Assembly (NCBI RefSeq): GCF_018555435.2
Contig: NZ_JAFEJT020000003.1
Location: 1 to 64,000 of the forward strand
Origin: Bifidobacterium amazonense
GTDB taxonomy: Bacteria; Actinomycetota; Actinomycetes; Actinomycetales; Bifidobacteriaceae
DNA length: 64,000 nt
Direction: 5' to 3'
Below the pieces are notes generated by a model, which saw only the letters and a list, made by a program, of their open reading frames with translations, was not told the origin of the DNA and ran no database searches. Positions 51,909 through 60,098 of the stretch are shown in pieces. Within the stretch, counting starts at the first letter, position 1; every line of letters starts with the position of its first letter. The position numbers and the translations under genes are program-made.

Positions 51909-53486
51909 TTACTCCAGTCCGATGGACTTGAGGTGGTGGATCTTCAGGGAGTCCACCTTGAGCGAGCCGCCCTCGGCCACGAGCTTGACGGCGCGCGGGC
52001 CTTCGGAGGCGTAGGAGTAGGCGCTGAGCACCTGGTGGCCGTGGTTCACATACACCTCGACCGAGCCGCGGTCCACGAACACGCGCAGCTCCAGCTTGCC
52101 GGTCAGCTCATCCGCGTCGAGCGGCGCGGCGCGATAACCGCGGTCGCCGTAGGCGTTCGCGGCACGGTCGACCACCACGCGGCCGATCTGCTCGTCGAAG
52201 CCGATCGCCGTGTACGCACCGTCGCCGGTCGCATGCACGCGCAGGCCCGCACGTTCCGCGGTCGACGCGTCCAGATCGATCGTCATCTCGATCTCCACGG
52301 CCTCGGCGTCGTCCAGCAGCACCTTCTCGCCGTACTGGGCCAGTTCGATCGCGCCGAAGTCGATCGTGTCCTCGCGCAGCTGCTCGACCTCGGCCACCGG
52401 CGCGGTGTGGATGTCGCCGCAACGTGAGCCGAGCGTGATCTCGCGGGGGAGCGTGAGCTGGCCGCACCAGCCGTCGGCCTGCAGCGGGACCGGCTCGATG
52501 AACGGGCTCATCCAGCCGTACATGATCTGACGGCCGGAGCCCGCGACCTCGTCGGTGTCGCCGGGAACCGTGTTGAACGACTGCGGCGCGTAGAAGTTGT
52601 GGCCGCAGTCCCACAGGTGGAAGTCGGATTCCGGCACGAACGCCTCGCCCGGCGTCCACGAGCCGATCATGTAGCCGGCGGCCGATGTGCTGTGGATCTC
52701 GAAGCCGTGCTTCTTCGCGCCCATCGCGGAGAAGCCGATGACCCACTTCTCGTTGCCTTCGGCGTCACGGATCGGGAAGAAGTCCGGGCATTCGAGCATG
52801 AACACGTTCGGATCCGGGTGCTCGAACAGCACGGTCCTGAACGTCCACTCGACCATGTCGTCGGACTCGTACAGCCACATCTGGCCGCGCTTGTCGGCCG
52901 AGGAGACGCCGAACGTCATCCACCACTTGCCGGCGGTCTTCCACACCTTCGGATCGCGGAAGTGATGGTCGACCTTGTCGGTCGGGCAGTCGATGAGCAT
53001 GCCGCGCTTGGTCTCGTGCGTCAGATTGTCGTCGTCCGGCTCGGCGAGCATCTGCACCTGCCAGTCGCCGCCGGTGTTGTCCTTGCCGTTCCACCAGCGG
53101 TGGCCCGTGTAGTAGAAGCGAAGCTTGCCGTCGTCGCCGATGACCGCGGAACCGGAGAACACGCCGTCCTTCTCCTGCTCGAGGCTCGGGGCGAACGCGA
53201 CCGGTTCGCGACGCCACGTGACCATGTCGTCGGAGGAGACATGGCCCCAGTGCATCGGTCCCCACTGGGCGCTGTACGGGTGCAGCTGGTAGAAGACGTG
53301 CCAGCGGCCCTTGTAGTAGCTCAGACCGTTCGGGTCGTTGATCCAGCCGGCCTGCGAGGCGATGTGGAACTTCGGGTACCAGCGGTCGTTGCGGGTTTCG
53401 GCAAGCTTGGCAAGGCTGGCGTCCGCCTTGGCGAGCTCGGCGTCGTGGTCGCGGATCGGGGTGAGGGTGGGTTCGAATGCGCTCAT
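51909..53486 (-). CDS. cscA: GH32 beta-fructofuranosidase / sucrose(-6-phosphate) hydrolase
   Basis: A 525-residue glycoside hydrolase of family 32. Catalytic triad: D51 in WINDPNG (nucleophile), the Asp of HFRDPKVW, and E232 in LECPDF (acid/base). HPYSAQWGPMHWGH and the C-terminal beta-sandwich with FVDRGSVEVYVNHG complete the family pattern. No signal peptide, so it acts in the cytoplasm on sucrose or short fructans imported by the neighbouring symporter. ATG 53486 has AAAGGACA upstream. It is the last gene of the LacI-symporter-hydrolase set, with a nested hairpin in front and an intrinsic terminator behind. Confidence 0.94.
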   Translation of the reverse strand: MSAFEPTLTPIRDHDAELAKADASLAKLAETRNDRWYPKFHIASQAGWINDPNGLSYYKGRWHVFYQLHPYSAQWGPMHWGHVSSDDMVTWRREPVAFAPSLEQEKDGVFSGSAVIGDDGKLRFYYTGHRWWNGKDNTGGDWQVQMLAEPDDDNLTHETKRGMLIDCPTDKVDHHFRDPKVWKTAGKWWMTFGVSSADKRGQMWLYESDDMVEWTFRTVLFEHPDPNVFMLECPDFFPIRDAEGNEKWVIGFSAMGAKKHGFEIHSTSAAGYMIGSWTPGEAFVPESDFHLWDCGHNFYAPQSFNTVPGDTDEVAGSGRQIMYGWMSPFIEPVPLQADGWCGQLTLPREITLGSRCGDIHTAPVAEVEQLREDTIDFGAIELAQYGEKVLLDDAEAVEIEMTIDLDASTAERAGLRVHATGDGAYTAIGFDEQIGRVVVDRAANAYGDRGYRAAPLDADELTGKLELRVFVDRGSVEVYVNHGHQVLSAYSYASEGPRAVKLVAEGGSLKVDSLKIHHLKSIGLE

Positions 53487-53582
53487 CGTTGAGTGTCCTT
53501 TCCTGTGGTGGCGGCTGGCGGATCCTGGTCCGTGGACAGCCGTTGCTTTGGATTGTAGGTGGTTTGCGAGTGGTTGTGGGGG

Positions 53583-53663
53583 AGCGGCGAGTCCCGCCCG
53601 GCCGGAGCGCGGGTTATGGTGCGCACTCCGGCCGAAAAGGGGGAAGACGCGGGATTCGCCGCT
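53583..53663 (-). promoter_or_regulatory. Nested hairpin between the symporter and hydrolase genes
   Basis: An outer 15-bp stem (53583-53597 with 53649-53663, one mismatch) contains an inner 9-bp stem (53599-53607 with 53626-53634). It lies in the 261-bp gap of the cscB-cscA unit and may partly terminate or stabilise the mRNA, allowing unequal expression. Confidence 0.55.
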
Positions 53664-53747
53664 GGTTGACGCCCGGGCAAAAAGGGGCAAACCCGGACGC
53701 CAAGTCTTGATCGTGCCTGATCGGGCCGTTACCTCCGGCCTGGTTGT

Positions 53748-55085
53748 TCAGGCCTTGGTTGCGGCCGCGGACATCTCGCGCAGCTGGCGATCGGTATAGA
53801 ACGGGTCGCCGCCGACGTCCTGGTCGTCCTTCTTGATCACGAAGAAGCCGTAGATCAGCGCCGCGAGCACGATGGCGGAGATCAGCCAGAAGGTGACGCG
53901 CGAGCCCATGTCGTTGTTCGGCAGCAGGCCCTTCATGTAGTCGTGGAACGCGCCCAGCGGGGTGGAGAAGACGATCTGGCCGACCTGCGATGCGATCTGG
54001 AAGCCGACCATGTACAGCGTCGCGGACAGCTTGGTGTCGAAGTGCAGCGTGAAGTAGCGGAACGCCGGCAGGCAGAACAGTGGCACCTCGATGGAGTGGA
54101 ACAGCTTGACGATCGAGACGGTGACCGGATCGTGGAACACGCCGCACAGGCCGATGCGCAGGAACATCACGGTCGCGCCGAGCAGCAGCGAGTTGCGCAC
54201 GCCGATCTTCTTCATGATGATCGGCACGACGCCCATCATCGCGGATTCGAGGAAGACCTGGAAGCCGTTGAGCGTGCCGTAGGTGGCGTTGCCGATGGCC
54301 GCGGTGGGGAACAGGCCGGCGTAGTAGACCGGGAACATCTGCTGGTCGAAGACGACGTAGAAGGTGTTGGTGAACAGCATGAAGACGATGAGCACCCACA
54401 GGGTCGGCATGCCGAGCACGCCCACCATCTCCTTGAACGTCGGGCCGGACTTCTCGGCCTGCGGGTCGGCGGCCTTCCTGAGCTCGTCCTTCTGCTCCGC
54501 CGGGACCCAGAAGGCGTAGATGCCGAGCATGACCAGGCCGCACGCGGAGCCGACCCAGAAGTTGATCATCGGGTTGACGTTGAACATGAAGCCGGCGCAC
54601 AGCGCGACGATCGCGTAGCCGAAGGAGCCCCAGGCGCGGGACTGGCCGTATTCGAAGTTGAACTTGCGGCTGTATCGTTCGGTGACGGCCTCGAGCAGCG
54701 AGCAGGCGGCCATGAAGCCGGCCGACAGGACGATGGAGCCGATGAGCGCGCCGACCCAGCGGATGGAGCCGCCGGCGGCGAGCATCGGATGGTAGACGAA
54801 CTGGACGAACGGGCCGACGAGCGCGGCGATGACCGAGATGACGATCACCAGGTTGCGCTTGATGCCCAGCTGGTCCTGGATGGCGCCGTACGCGAACATG
54901 ATGACCATGGTCGCGGCGGAGTTGATGGAGTAGATGGTGCCGATCTCGGTGCCGCTCAGGCCGAGGGACTCGAGCCAGATGCGGAAGAACGACCACCACA
55001 CGCCCCACGAGCAGAAGAACATGAAGATGCCGAACGAGCTTTGCAGATAGGAGGGATTCCTCCATGCCGCGGTTTTGGCTGCCAT
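53748..55085 (-). CDS. cscB: LacY/CscB-family oligosaccharide:H+ symporter (sucrose permease)
   Basis: A 445-residue MFS transporter with 12 predicted helices of the LacY/RafB/CscB family. N-terminal FFCSWGVWWSFFRIWLESLG; the A-loop-like GAIQDQLGIKRN between helices 2 and 3; EYGQSRAWGSFGYAIVAL is the family signature after helix 4, with the key Glu/Arg. The C-terminal half contains FHSIEVPLFCLPAFRYF. It most likely imports sucrose, because a GH32 hydrolase and a LacI regulator flank it. ATG 55085 follows AAAAGGTTACAGG on the coding strand. Confidence 0.92.
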   Translation of the reverse strand: MAAKTAAWRNPSYLQSSFGIFMFFCSWGVWWSFFRIWLESLGLSGTEIGTIYSINSAATMVIMFAYGAIQDQLGIKRNLVIVISVIAALVGPFVQFVYHPMLAAGGSIRWVGALIGSIVLSAGFMAACSLLEAVTERYSRKFNFEYGQSRAWGSFGYAIVALCAGFMFNVNPMINFWVGSACGLVMLGIYAFWVPAEQKDELRKAADPQAEKSGPTFKEMVGVLGMPTLWVLIVFMLFTNTFYVVFDQQMFPVYYAGLFPTAAIGNATYGTLNGFQVFLESAMMGVVPIIMKKIGVRNSLLLGATVMFLRIGLCGVFHDPVTVSIVKLFHSIEVPLFCLPAFRYFTLHFDTKLSATLYMVGFQIASQVGQIVFSTPLGAFHDYMKGLLPNNDMGSRVTFWLISAIVLAALIYGFFVIKKDDQDVGGDPFYTDRQLREMSAAATKA

Positions 55086-55228
55086 AACCTGTAACCTTTT
55101 CTCCCCTCGACGGCCCCGCTGCCGCGCGTCGTCGTCGATTGCCTGTCTTGTTGATTGACTTGCTTGCGCGGTTGCCGTCGCGGGCTTCCGTGCCGCTCGT
55201 TCAACCGCGTTGTGCTTACGATGATACG
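55086..55228 (-). promoter_or_regulatory. Leader/promoter of the symporter gene
   Basis: The sequence between the operator pair (55229-55260) and the start codon of cscB. No gene is apparent. The promoter should lie around the operator, with a leader of roughly 120 nt, but I cannot assign -35/-10 boxes with confidence. Confidence 0.4.
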
Positions 55229-55260
55229 ACGTCAAACGATTTACGTCAATCGTTTGACGT
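55229..55260. promoter_or_regulatory. Double LacI operator before cscB
   Basis: A perfect 13-bp inverted repeat (ACGTCAAACGATT at 55229-55241 and its complement at 55248-55260). It also reads as two overlapping 16-bp LacI sites with central CG: 55230-55245 and 55244-55259 (CGTCAATCGTTTGACG). A related half, GGTCAAACGATACACC, overlaps the regulator's own start region (56669-56684). Together they indicate repression by the adjacent LacI protein. Confidence 0.75.
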
Positions 55261-55274
55261 TCGGCGTGTCGCCA

Positions 55275-55601
55275 ATCAAACGGAATCGCGCTTCGCGCGA
55301 TACTGGGTTGTGAGCGGCGCATTCGCGCCGCAGAGCTCCCCCAGTCAGCCTGCGGCTGACAGCCCCCTCGGTGAGGGGGCCAAGGCTCCGCCAGCTTTAT
55401 AGCGTTTGTAGTTATGCGACTGGCGGGGTAGACAGAAGCTGACGTATCTGGTGAAACCGGTAGTGGACTGCCCGGTCCGCTCGGAAGCTGGCGGTAGCCT
55501 CGGTCCCTCACTGAGGGAGCTGTCGAGCGAAGCTCGACTGAGGGAGCTCCGCGGCCGTAGGCCGCCAACAACACAGTATCGCGCGCAGTGCGATTCCGAT
55601 G
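55275..55601. repeat. Two inverted copies of dispersed unit A
   Basis: About 55275-55380 (reverse) and 55510-55601 (forward) are copies of unit A: each has the hairpin blocks ACTGAGGG/ACCGAGGG, a GAGCTC, the stretch GTATCGCGCG and the end GCGATTCCG. They face each other around an AT-richer 130-bp middle. The forward copy matches the one at 7706-7800. This accounts for most of the 537-bp gap between lacI and cscB; no gene is seen. Confidence 0.65.
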
Positions 55602-55622
55602 GGGTGCCGAGGCTCTGCCGGC

Positions 55623-56666
55623 TTAGGCGCGGACGGATTCCTTTTCGATGAGGGTGCAGTGGATCTTGGCGGGGATCGGCGTGTCCAGCGGCGGCAGGGG
55701 AGCGGTGGTCTGCGGTGGCGTGAAGTCCGCGAGATCGCGCTGCTCGATGAGCGAGACGAGCTTCATCGTCGCCCAGTAGCCCATTTCGTAATGCGGCAGC
55801 TCGACCGTGGTCAGACGCGGGGAGAACGTCTCGGCGAACACGCGGTGGTTGTCCACGCCGACCACCGAGATGTCCCGGCCGACGACCAGCCCGCGCCGGG
55901 CCGCGCACTCGTACACGTACCATGCGCGCGCGTCGTTGAAGCAGAAGAAGCCGTCCGGGTGCTCCCGGTCGAACAGGTCGCTCACCGCACGCAGTGCCGG
56001 CCCGTTGTTGAGCACGTTGACCACAAGCGCATCGTCGTACGCGCGTCCCGCATCCTCGAGCGCGCGACGGTAGCCCTCCAGGCGGCCGTTCTGCGCGAGC
56101 ATGGTCTCCGCGCAGCCGACGTACGCGATGCGCTCGCAGCCGGCCCGGACCAGCCGCGACGTGGCGTCGTGGGCGATGCGGAACTCGTCCGGCTCCACGC
56201 TGGGATAGGCGCCGTCCCGGTCGGTGGCGTCCACGAGCACCAGCGGATAGTCCTTGAGCACGTCCGGCACGTCGGCGTACCGGTTGGACATCTTCGCGTA
56301 CATGAAGCCGTCCACGCCGTAGCGCTTGAGCGCGGCGATCTCGCTGTCCTCGTTCGCCCGCCCCTCCGTGTTGACGGTGAGCAGCATGTAGCCGAGCGCG
56401 CTGGCCGCGTCCTGCGCGCCGAGGATGATGCCGCCCGCGTACGGGGTGGTCGCGATCTGCTCGCTGACGAAGCCGAGGATGCGCGTCTTGCCGGTGCGCA
56501 GCGAGCGTGCCAGCGGATTCGACTTGTAGCCGAGCCGGGCCGCCGTCTCACGTATCGTCGCGGCGATTTCCGACTTGACGCGGCCCTCGTCGCGGTTGTT
56601 GAGCACGAGGGACACGGTGGATACCGAAACGCCGGTTTGTTTCGCGATTTCCTTCATCGTCGTCAT
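55623..56666 (-). CDS. cscR: LacI family regulator of the sucrose genes
   Basis: A 347-residue repressor. The HTH is at the extreme N-terminus (MKEIAKQTGVSVSTVSLVLN), with the hinge helix NPLARSLRTGKTRILGFV. The ligand-binding domain has two lobes with FGLL-like effector contacts (FCFNDARAWYVYECAARRG) and DISVVGVDNHRVF. It is adjacent to the sucrose symporter and hydrolase genes in the same direction, and operators with central TCAAACGA lie before cscB and at its own start, so it most likely represses all three in the absence of sucrose. Effector identity is inferred. Confidence 0.92.
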   Translation of the reverse strand: MTTMKEIAKQTGVSVSTVSLVLNNRDEGRVKSEIAATIRETAARLGYKSNPLARSLRTGKTRILGFVSEQIATTPYAGGIILGAQDAASALGYMLLTVNTEGRANEDSEIAALKRYGVDGFMYAKMSNRYADVPDVLKDYPLVLVDATDRDGAYPSVEPDEFRIAHDATSRLVRAGCERIAYVGCAETMLAQNGRLEGYRRALEDAGRAYDDALVVNVLNNGPALRAVSDLFDREHPDGFFCFNDARAWYVYECAARRGLVVGRDISVVGVDNHRVFAETFSPRLTTVELPHYEMGYWATMKLVSLIEQRDLADFTPPQTTAPLPPLDTPIPAKIHCTLIEKESVRA

Positions 56667-56823
56667 AGGTCAAACGATACACCAGCGATGTTCGGTTTGG
56701 CGGGTGCGGCACGGGTGCCGCGCCGATCGTGGCGCGACTGCGTCGCACGTGTGTCATGTGTGCGGTGCCGTGCGTGGGGTGTCGTGTGCTGGATTGCAAA
56801 CGCTGTCGTGAGCGGTATGAAAA
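56667..56823. other. lacI/exopolysaccharide divergent spacer
   Basis: The gap between the divergent LacI gene and the CRP-like site. It includes the LacI-like half-site 56669-56684 and GCACG-rich sequence; no gene is seen. Confidence 0.5.
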
Positions 56824-56839
56824 TGTGACTCGATTCACA
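56824..56839. promoter_or_regulatory. Perfect CRP/GlxR-type palindrome upstream of the EPS operon
   Basis: TGTGA-CTCGAT-TCACA matches the CRP-family consensus (TGTGA-N6-TCACA) at every consensus base. It lies 152 bp before the GTG of the first EPS gene, with a second palindrome GTGTCGCGACAC at 56876-56887 between. No CRP-family gene is in the window. Confidence 0.6.
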
Positions 56840-56990
56840 AAAATCATGGATGAAATTGATGGCAATACGGCGTTTGTGTCGCGACACGCTGCTATCACGC
56901 GCGCGAGTAGGGCTCCCGATACCATGGATAGGCCCCTTCCTCCTGAGGTAGCGCGGGGTATATGGTGAATGGGAGAGGAAGGTGTTTGAG

Positions 56991-58544
56991 GTGACTGCCA
57001 ACAAACCAGTTCAATACACGGACAGCATCGACGTGTTCGCCGATGCGGCTCAGCAGCGGCTTGAGCATACCATGTCCTGGCGCTCGGCGGTGAATGCCGT
57101 GCTTATGTTCGCCGACGCTCTTATGTTCGCCGTCGCGATGACCGCCATGCAGGCGCTTCAGAGTGGCGGACAGCTCCATGATCTCCATGCCGTGCGCATG
57201 CACTGGACCATGCCCATGGCCGTCGGCGTGCTGTGCTCGGCCGTCATGTGGGTGGTCAGTCTCGGCATCGCCGGCATATACCATCGTCACGTCATGGGCG
57301 ACGGCTACCAGGTCAACGTCATGATCCTCAAGGCCGGACTGATCTGCTGGTTCGTGCAATGCGCGTTCAGCTTCGCCACCGGCCTCGAACTGACTCTGAC
57401 CGGATTGACCCTTGCGCTTGTGCTCGGCGTCGTGCTCACCATGATCGAACGCATGGCGCTGCGTCCCGTCATCGCGCGTCTGCGGTTGCGAGGCAGGTTC
57501 GCCTACGACACCGCCGTGGTCGGTTCCCCGGAAGGCATCCGGAAGACGCTGCGTTTCCTCGGGCAGCGCCAGCAGCTCAACTACAACCCCATCGTCGTGT
57601 GCCCGATCCGCTGGAATGAGAGAGCCGACGGCATCGAAGCCGATCTGTCATGCGACCCCGCGGACTTCGCCGCGGCCGCAGGACGGCCCGTCGAGGTGGT
57701 CGCCTATGCGCCTTCGCATTTCACCGGCCGTCTGGCCGACGCCGGCGTGCAGACCGTGATGGTCTGCGACGTGCTGCGCCGCTTCTCCGACGCGTTCAAC
57801 ACGTTCTCCGTGCGCATGGAATCGATGGGCATGGAAGTGGCCCTCATCACCTCCGCCGCCGACGCGGCCGGCCATGAGACGCAGATCCGCTCCATCCAGG
57901 ACACCACCATCCTCACGCTGAGGCTTCCGCAGTACTCCGCGCACACCCGCATCGTCAAGCGCCTCTTCGACATCGTGCTCTCCGTGCTGGCGCTCGCCGT
58001 CTCGGCCATCGTCACCATCCCGGTGGCCATCGCCATCAAGCTCACGGACGGCGGCCCCGTGTTCTACACGCAGCGGCGCATCGGCCTGCGGGGCGAGCCG
58101 TTCAACATGATCAAGTTCCGCTCCATGGTCGTCAACGCCGACGCGCTCAAGGCCCAGCTCGCCAAGGAGAACGGCCAGGAGGGCCGCTTCATCTTCAAGA
58201 TGAAGAACGACCCGCGCATCACGCCCGTCGGCAGGTTCATCCGCCGCTTCTCCATCGACGAGCTGCCGCAGTTCATCAACGTGCTCAGAGGCGACATGTC
58301 CATCGTCGGCCCGAGGCCGCCGCTGCCCGAGGAACACGCGCGCTACAACCAGATCTACGCGACGCGCATGCTCGTCAAGCCCGGCATCACCGGTCCGTGG
58401 CAGGTTTCCGGACGTTCCGACCTGTCCGCCGAGGAAAGCGAGCGGCTGGACGTCTCCTACGTGCAGAACTGGTCGATCGCCGGCGATCTGGTGCTCATGC
58501 TGCGCACCGTATCGGCCGTCGTCATGCAGCGGGGCGCATACTGA
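56991..58544 (+). CDS. Exopolysaccharide priming polyprenyl glycosylphosphotransferase
   Basis: A 517-residue WbaP/CpsD-type enzyme that moves a sugar-1-phosphate from a nucleotide sugar to undecaprenyl phosphate. About four N-terminal helices, a soluble CoA-binding-like domain (residues about 170-300), a fifth hydrophobic segment (FDIVLSVLALAVSAIVTIPV) and the catalytic bacterial sugar transferase domain with QRRIGLRGEPFNMIKFRSM, RRFSIDELPQFINVL and GDMSIVGPRPPLPEE. GTG 56991 has GAGGAAGG 8 nt upstream; GTG 56982 is too close to it. It opens the EPS operon. Confidence 0.92.
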   Translation: MTANKPVQYTDSIDVFADAAQQRLEHTMSWRSAVNAVLMFADALMFAVAMTAMQALQSGGQLHDLHAVRMHWTMPMAVGVLCSAVMWVVSLGIAGIYHRHVMGDGYQVNVMILKAGLICWFVQCAFSFATGLELTLTGLTLALVLGVVLTMIERMALRPVIARLRLRGRFAYDTAVVGSPEGIRKTLRFLGQRQQLNYNPIVVCPIRWNERADGIEADLSCDPADFAAAAGRPVEVVAYAPSHFTGRLADAGVQTVMVCDVLRRFSDAFNTFSVRMESMGMEVALITSAADAAGHETQIRSIQDTTILTLRLPQYSAHTRIVKRLFDIVLSVLALAVSAIVTIPVAIAIKLTDGGPVFYTQRRIGLRGEPFNMIKFRSMVVNADALKAQLAKENGQEGRFIFKMKNDPRITPVGRFIRRFSIDELPQFINVLRGDMSIVGPRPPLPEEHARYNQIYATRMLVKPGITGPWQVSGRSDLSAEESERLDVSYVQNWSIAGDLVLMLRTVSAVVMQRGAY

Positions 58545-58652
58545 GGACCGCTGCATCGTACGGTCTCCTCCGCGCCCCGAAGGGACCGTGGCGGGCCAAC
58601 CGACTTTCACGAACGCATGCAACACGCATCACGCAACAGTAAGGAATAGCAA

Positions 58653-60098
58653 GTGACCATCGCAGACATCCTTCAAACGTTGAAGAAGCATCTCGTCGCG
58701 GAACTCGCGGTGCTGCTCGTGGTATTGGCAGGCGGCTTCGTCTACGTCAGCCAGCAGACGCCCCAGTACACGGCCATGACCCAGATGTTCGCCAGCTTCA
58801 ATCACAACGTGAGCAGCAACTCCGAGGATCAATCCGCACCCGGCTTCACGCAGATCCAGTCCGAAACCGACTACGTGACCTCCATGCTCGGCACGCTGCC
58901 CACGCTGGTCACCACTCCGGCCGTGCTCGATCCGGTCATCAGCCAGCTGGGACTCGACACGACCGTGACCGACCTCTCCTCCCGCATCGCCATCAGCACG
59001 ACGTCCTCGTACTTCGTGAACATCGCGGTAAGGGACACCAATGCGAACCGTGCCGCCGACATCGCCAACGCGGTCGGCGAAAGCCTCAAGACGCAGCTGT
59101 CGGACGATTCGTACAGTTCCGAAAAAACGTACGTGCTCAGCTACCTCAACCTGTCCGTCGTCAAGGAGGCCGTTGCGCCCGGCGCGCCCAGCTCGCCCAA
59201 CGTCAAGTCGTTCATGTTCAAAATGGCGCTCATCGCGCTGGTCGCCGCGGCCTGCGTCGGCATGGCCATCGACGTGCTCGACAACCGCCTGCGCCAAATG
59301 GCCGACCTGCAGCGCATCGCCGACGCGCCCGTGCTCGGCACCGTCATGAAGGACCCCGAATTCCGCGCCGACAAGCCCGTCGTGGTCGCCAACCCCTCCG
59401 GCAGTGCCTCCGAAAGCATTCGCCGTCTCGCGCTCAACCTCGCATTCATCTCGCCCGACCGCACCAACCGGTCCAACGTGATCGTCATCACCTCCAGCGG
59501 CGCCAACGAAGGCAAAACCACCATCGCCGTCAACCTCGCGGCCGCGCTCGCCGAAAACGGCGCCAAAGTGCTGCTCATCGACACCGACCTGCGCAAGCCG
59601 TCCGTCGCCAAGCATCTCGGCCTCGACGGCACGGTCGGCCTCAGCCACCTGCTCACCGGACAGGTCTCTTCGTCCGAAGCCATCCAGCAGTACTGGAAGC
59701 CGAACCTGCACATCCTGCCCGCCGGCGAACAGACCACCAATCCGAGCATCCTCATCAACTCGAACGCCATGAAGACGCTGCTCGACAAGGTCTCCGGACT
59801 GTACGACCACATCATCGTCGACACCACGCCGCTACGAGTCGCCAACGACGCCGCCGTCTTCGCCAAGGACGGCGCGCGCATGCTGCTCGTCGCCAGCCAG
59901 GGCGTCACCATCAAGCGCCAGCTCAGGGACGCCGTGCAGGAACTCGCCATGATCGACGTGACCGTGGTCGGCTCGGTGTTCAACCAGATGCAGGCGCGCA
60001 AGGGCGGCGACGATTACTACTACTATTACAGCTACTCCGGCAAGGGGAAGGGCCATAAGGGCCTCGAACTGCCGTCGTTCGGCAAGGACAAGTCATGA
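58653..60098 (+). CDS. Wzz-domain/BY-kinase fusion (tyrosine kinase, polysaccharide chain-length control)
   Basis: A 481-residue membrane protein. Residues 1-200 form a Wzz/chain-length domain flanked by two helices (LVAELAVLLVVLAGGFVYVS and MALIALVAAACVGMAIDV). The kinase domain has Walker A SSGANEGKTTIAVNLA, Walker A' VLLIDTDLRKPS and Walker B HIIVDTTPLRVAN. The C-terminus ends in a tyrosine cluster (DDYYYYYSYSGKG) that would be autophosphorylated. GTG 58653 has AAGGAA upstream. Kinase and Wzz in one chain resemble Gram-negative Wzc more than the split CpsC/CpsD of Firmicutes, a form common in actinobacteria. Confidence 0.92.
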   Translation: MTIADILQTLKKHLVAELAVLLVVLAGGFVYVSQQTPQYTAMTQMFASFNHNVSSNSEDQSAPGFTQIQSETDYVTSMLGTLPTLVTTPAVLDPVISQLGLDTTVTDLSSRIAISTTSSYFVNIAVRDTNANRAADIANAVGESLKTQLSDDSYSSEKTYVLSYLNLSVVKEAVAPGAPSSPNVKSFMFKMALIALVAAACVGMAIDVLDNRLRQMADLQRIADAPVLGTVMKDPEFRADKPVVVANPSGSASESIRRLALNLAFISPDRTNRSNVIVITSSGANEGKTTIAVNLAAALAENGAKVLLIDTDLRKPSVAKHLGLDGTVGLSHLLTGQVSSSEAIQQYWKPNLHILPAGEQTTNPSILINSNAMKTLLDKVSGLYDHIIVDTTPLRVANDAAVFAKDGARMLLVASQGVTIKRQLRDAVQELAMIDVTVVGSVFNQMQARKGGDDYYYYYSYSGKGKGHKGLELPSFGKDKS

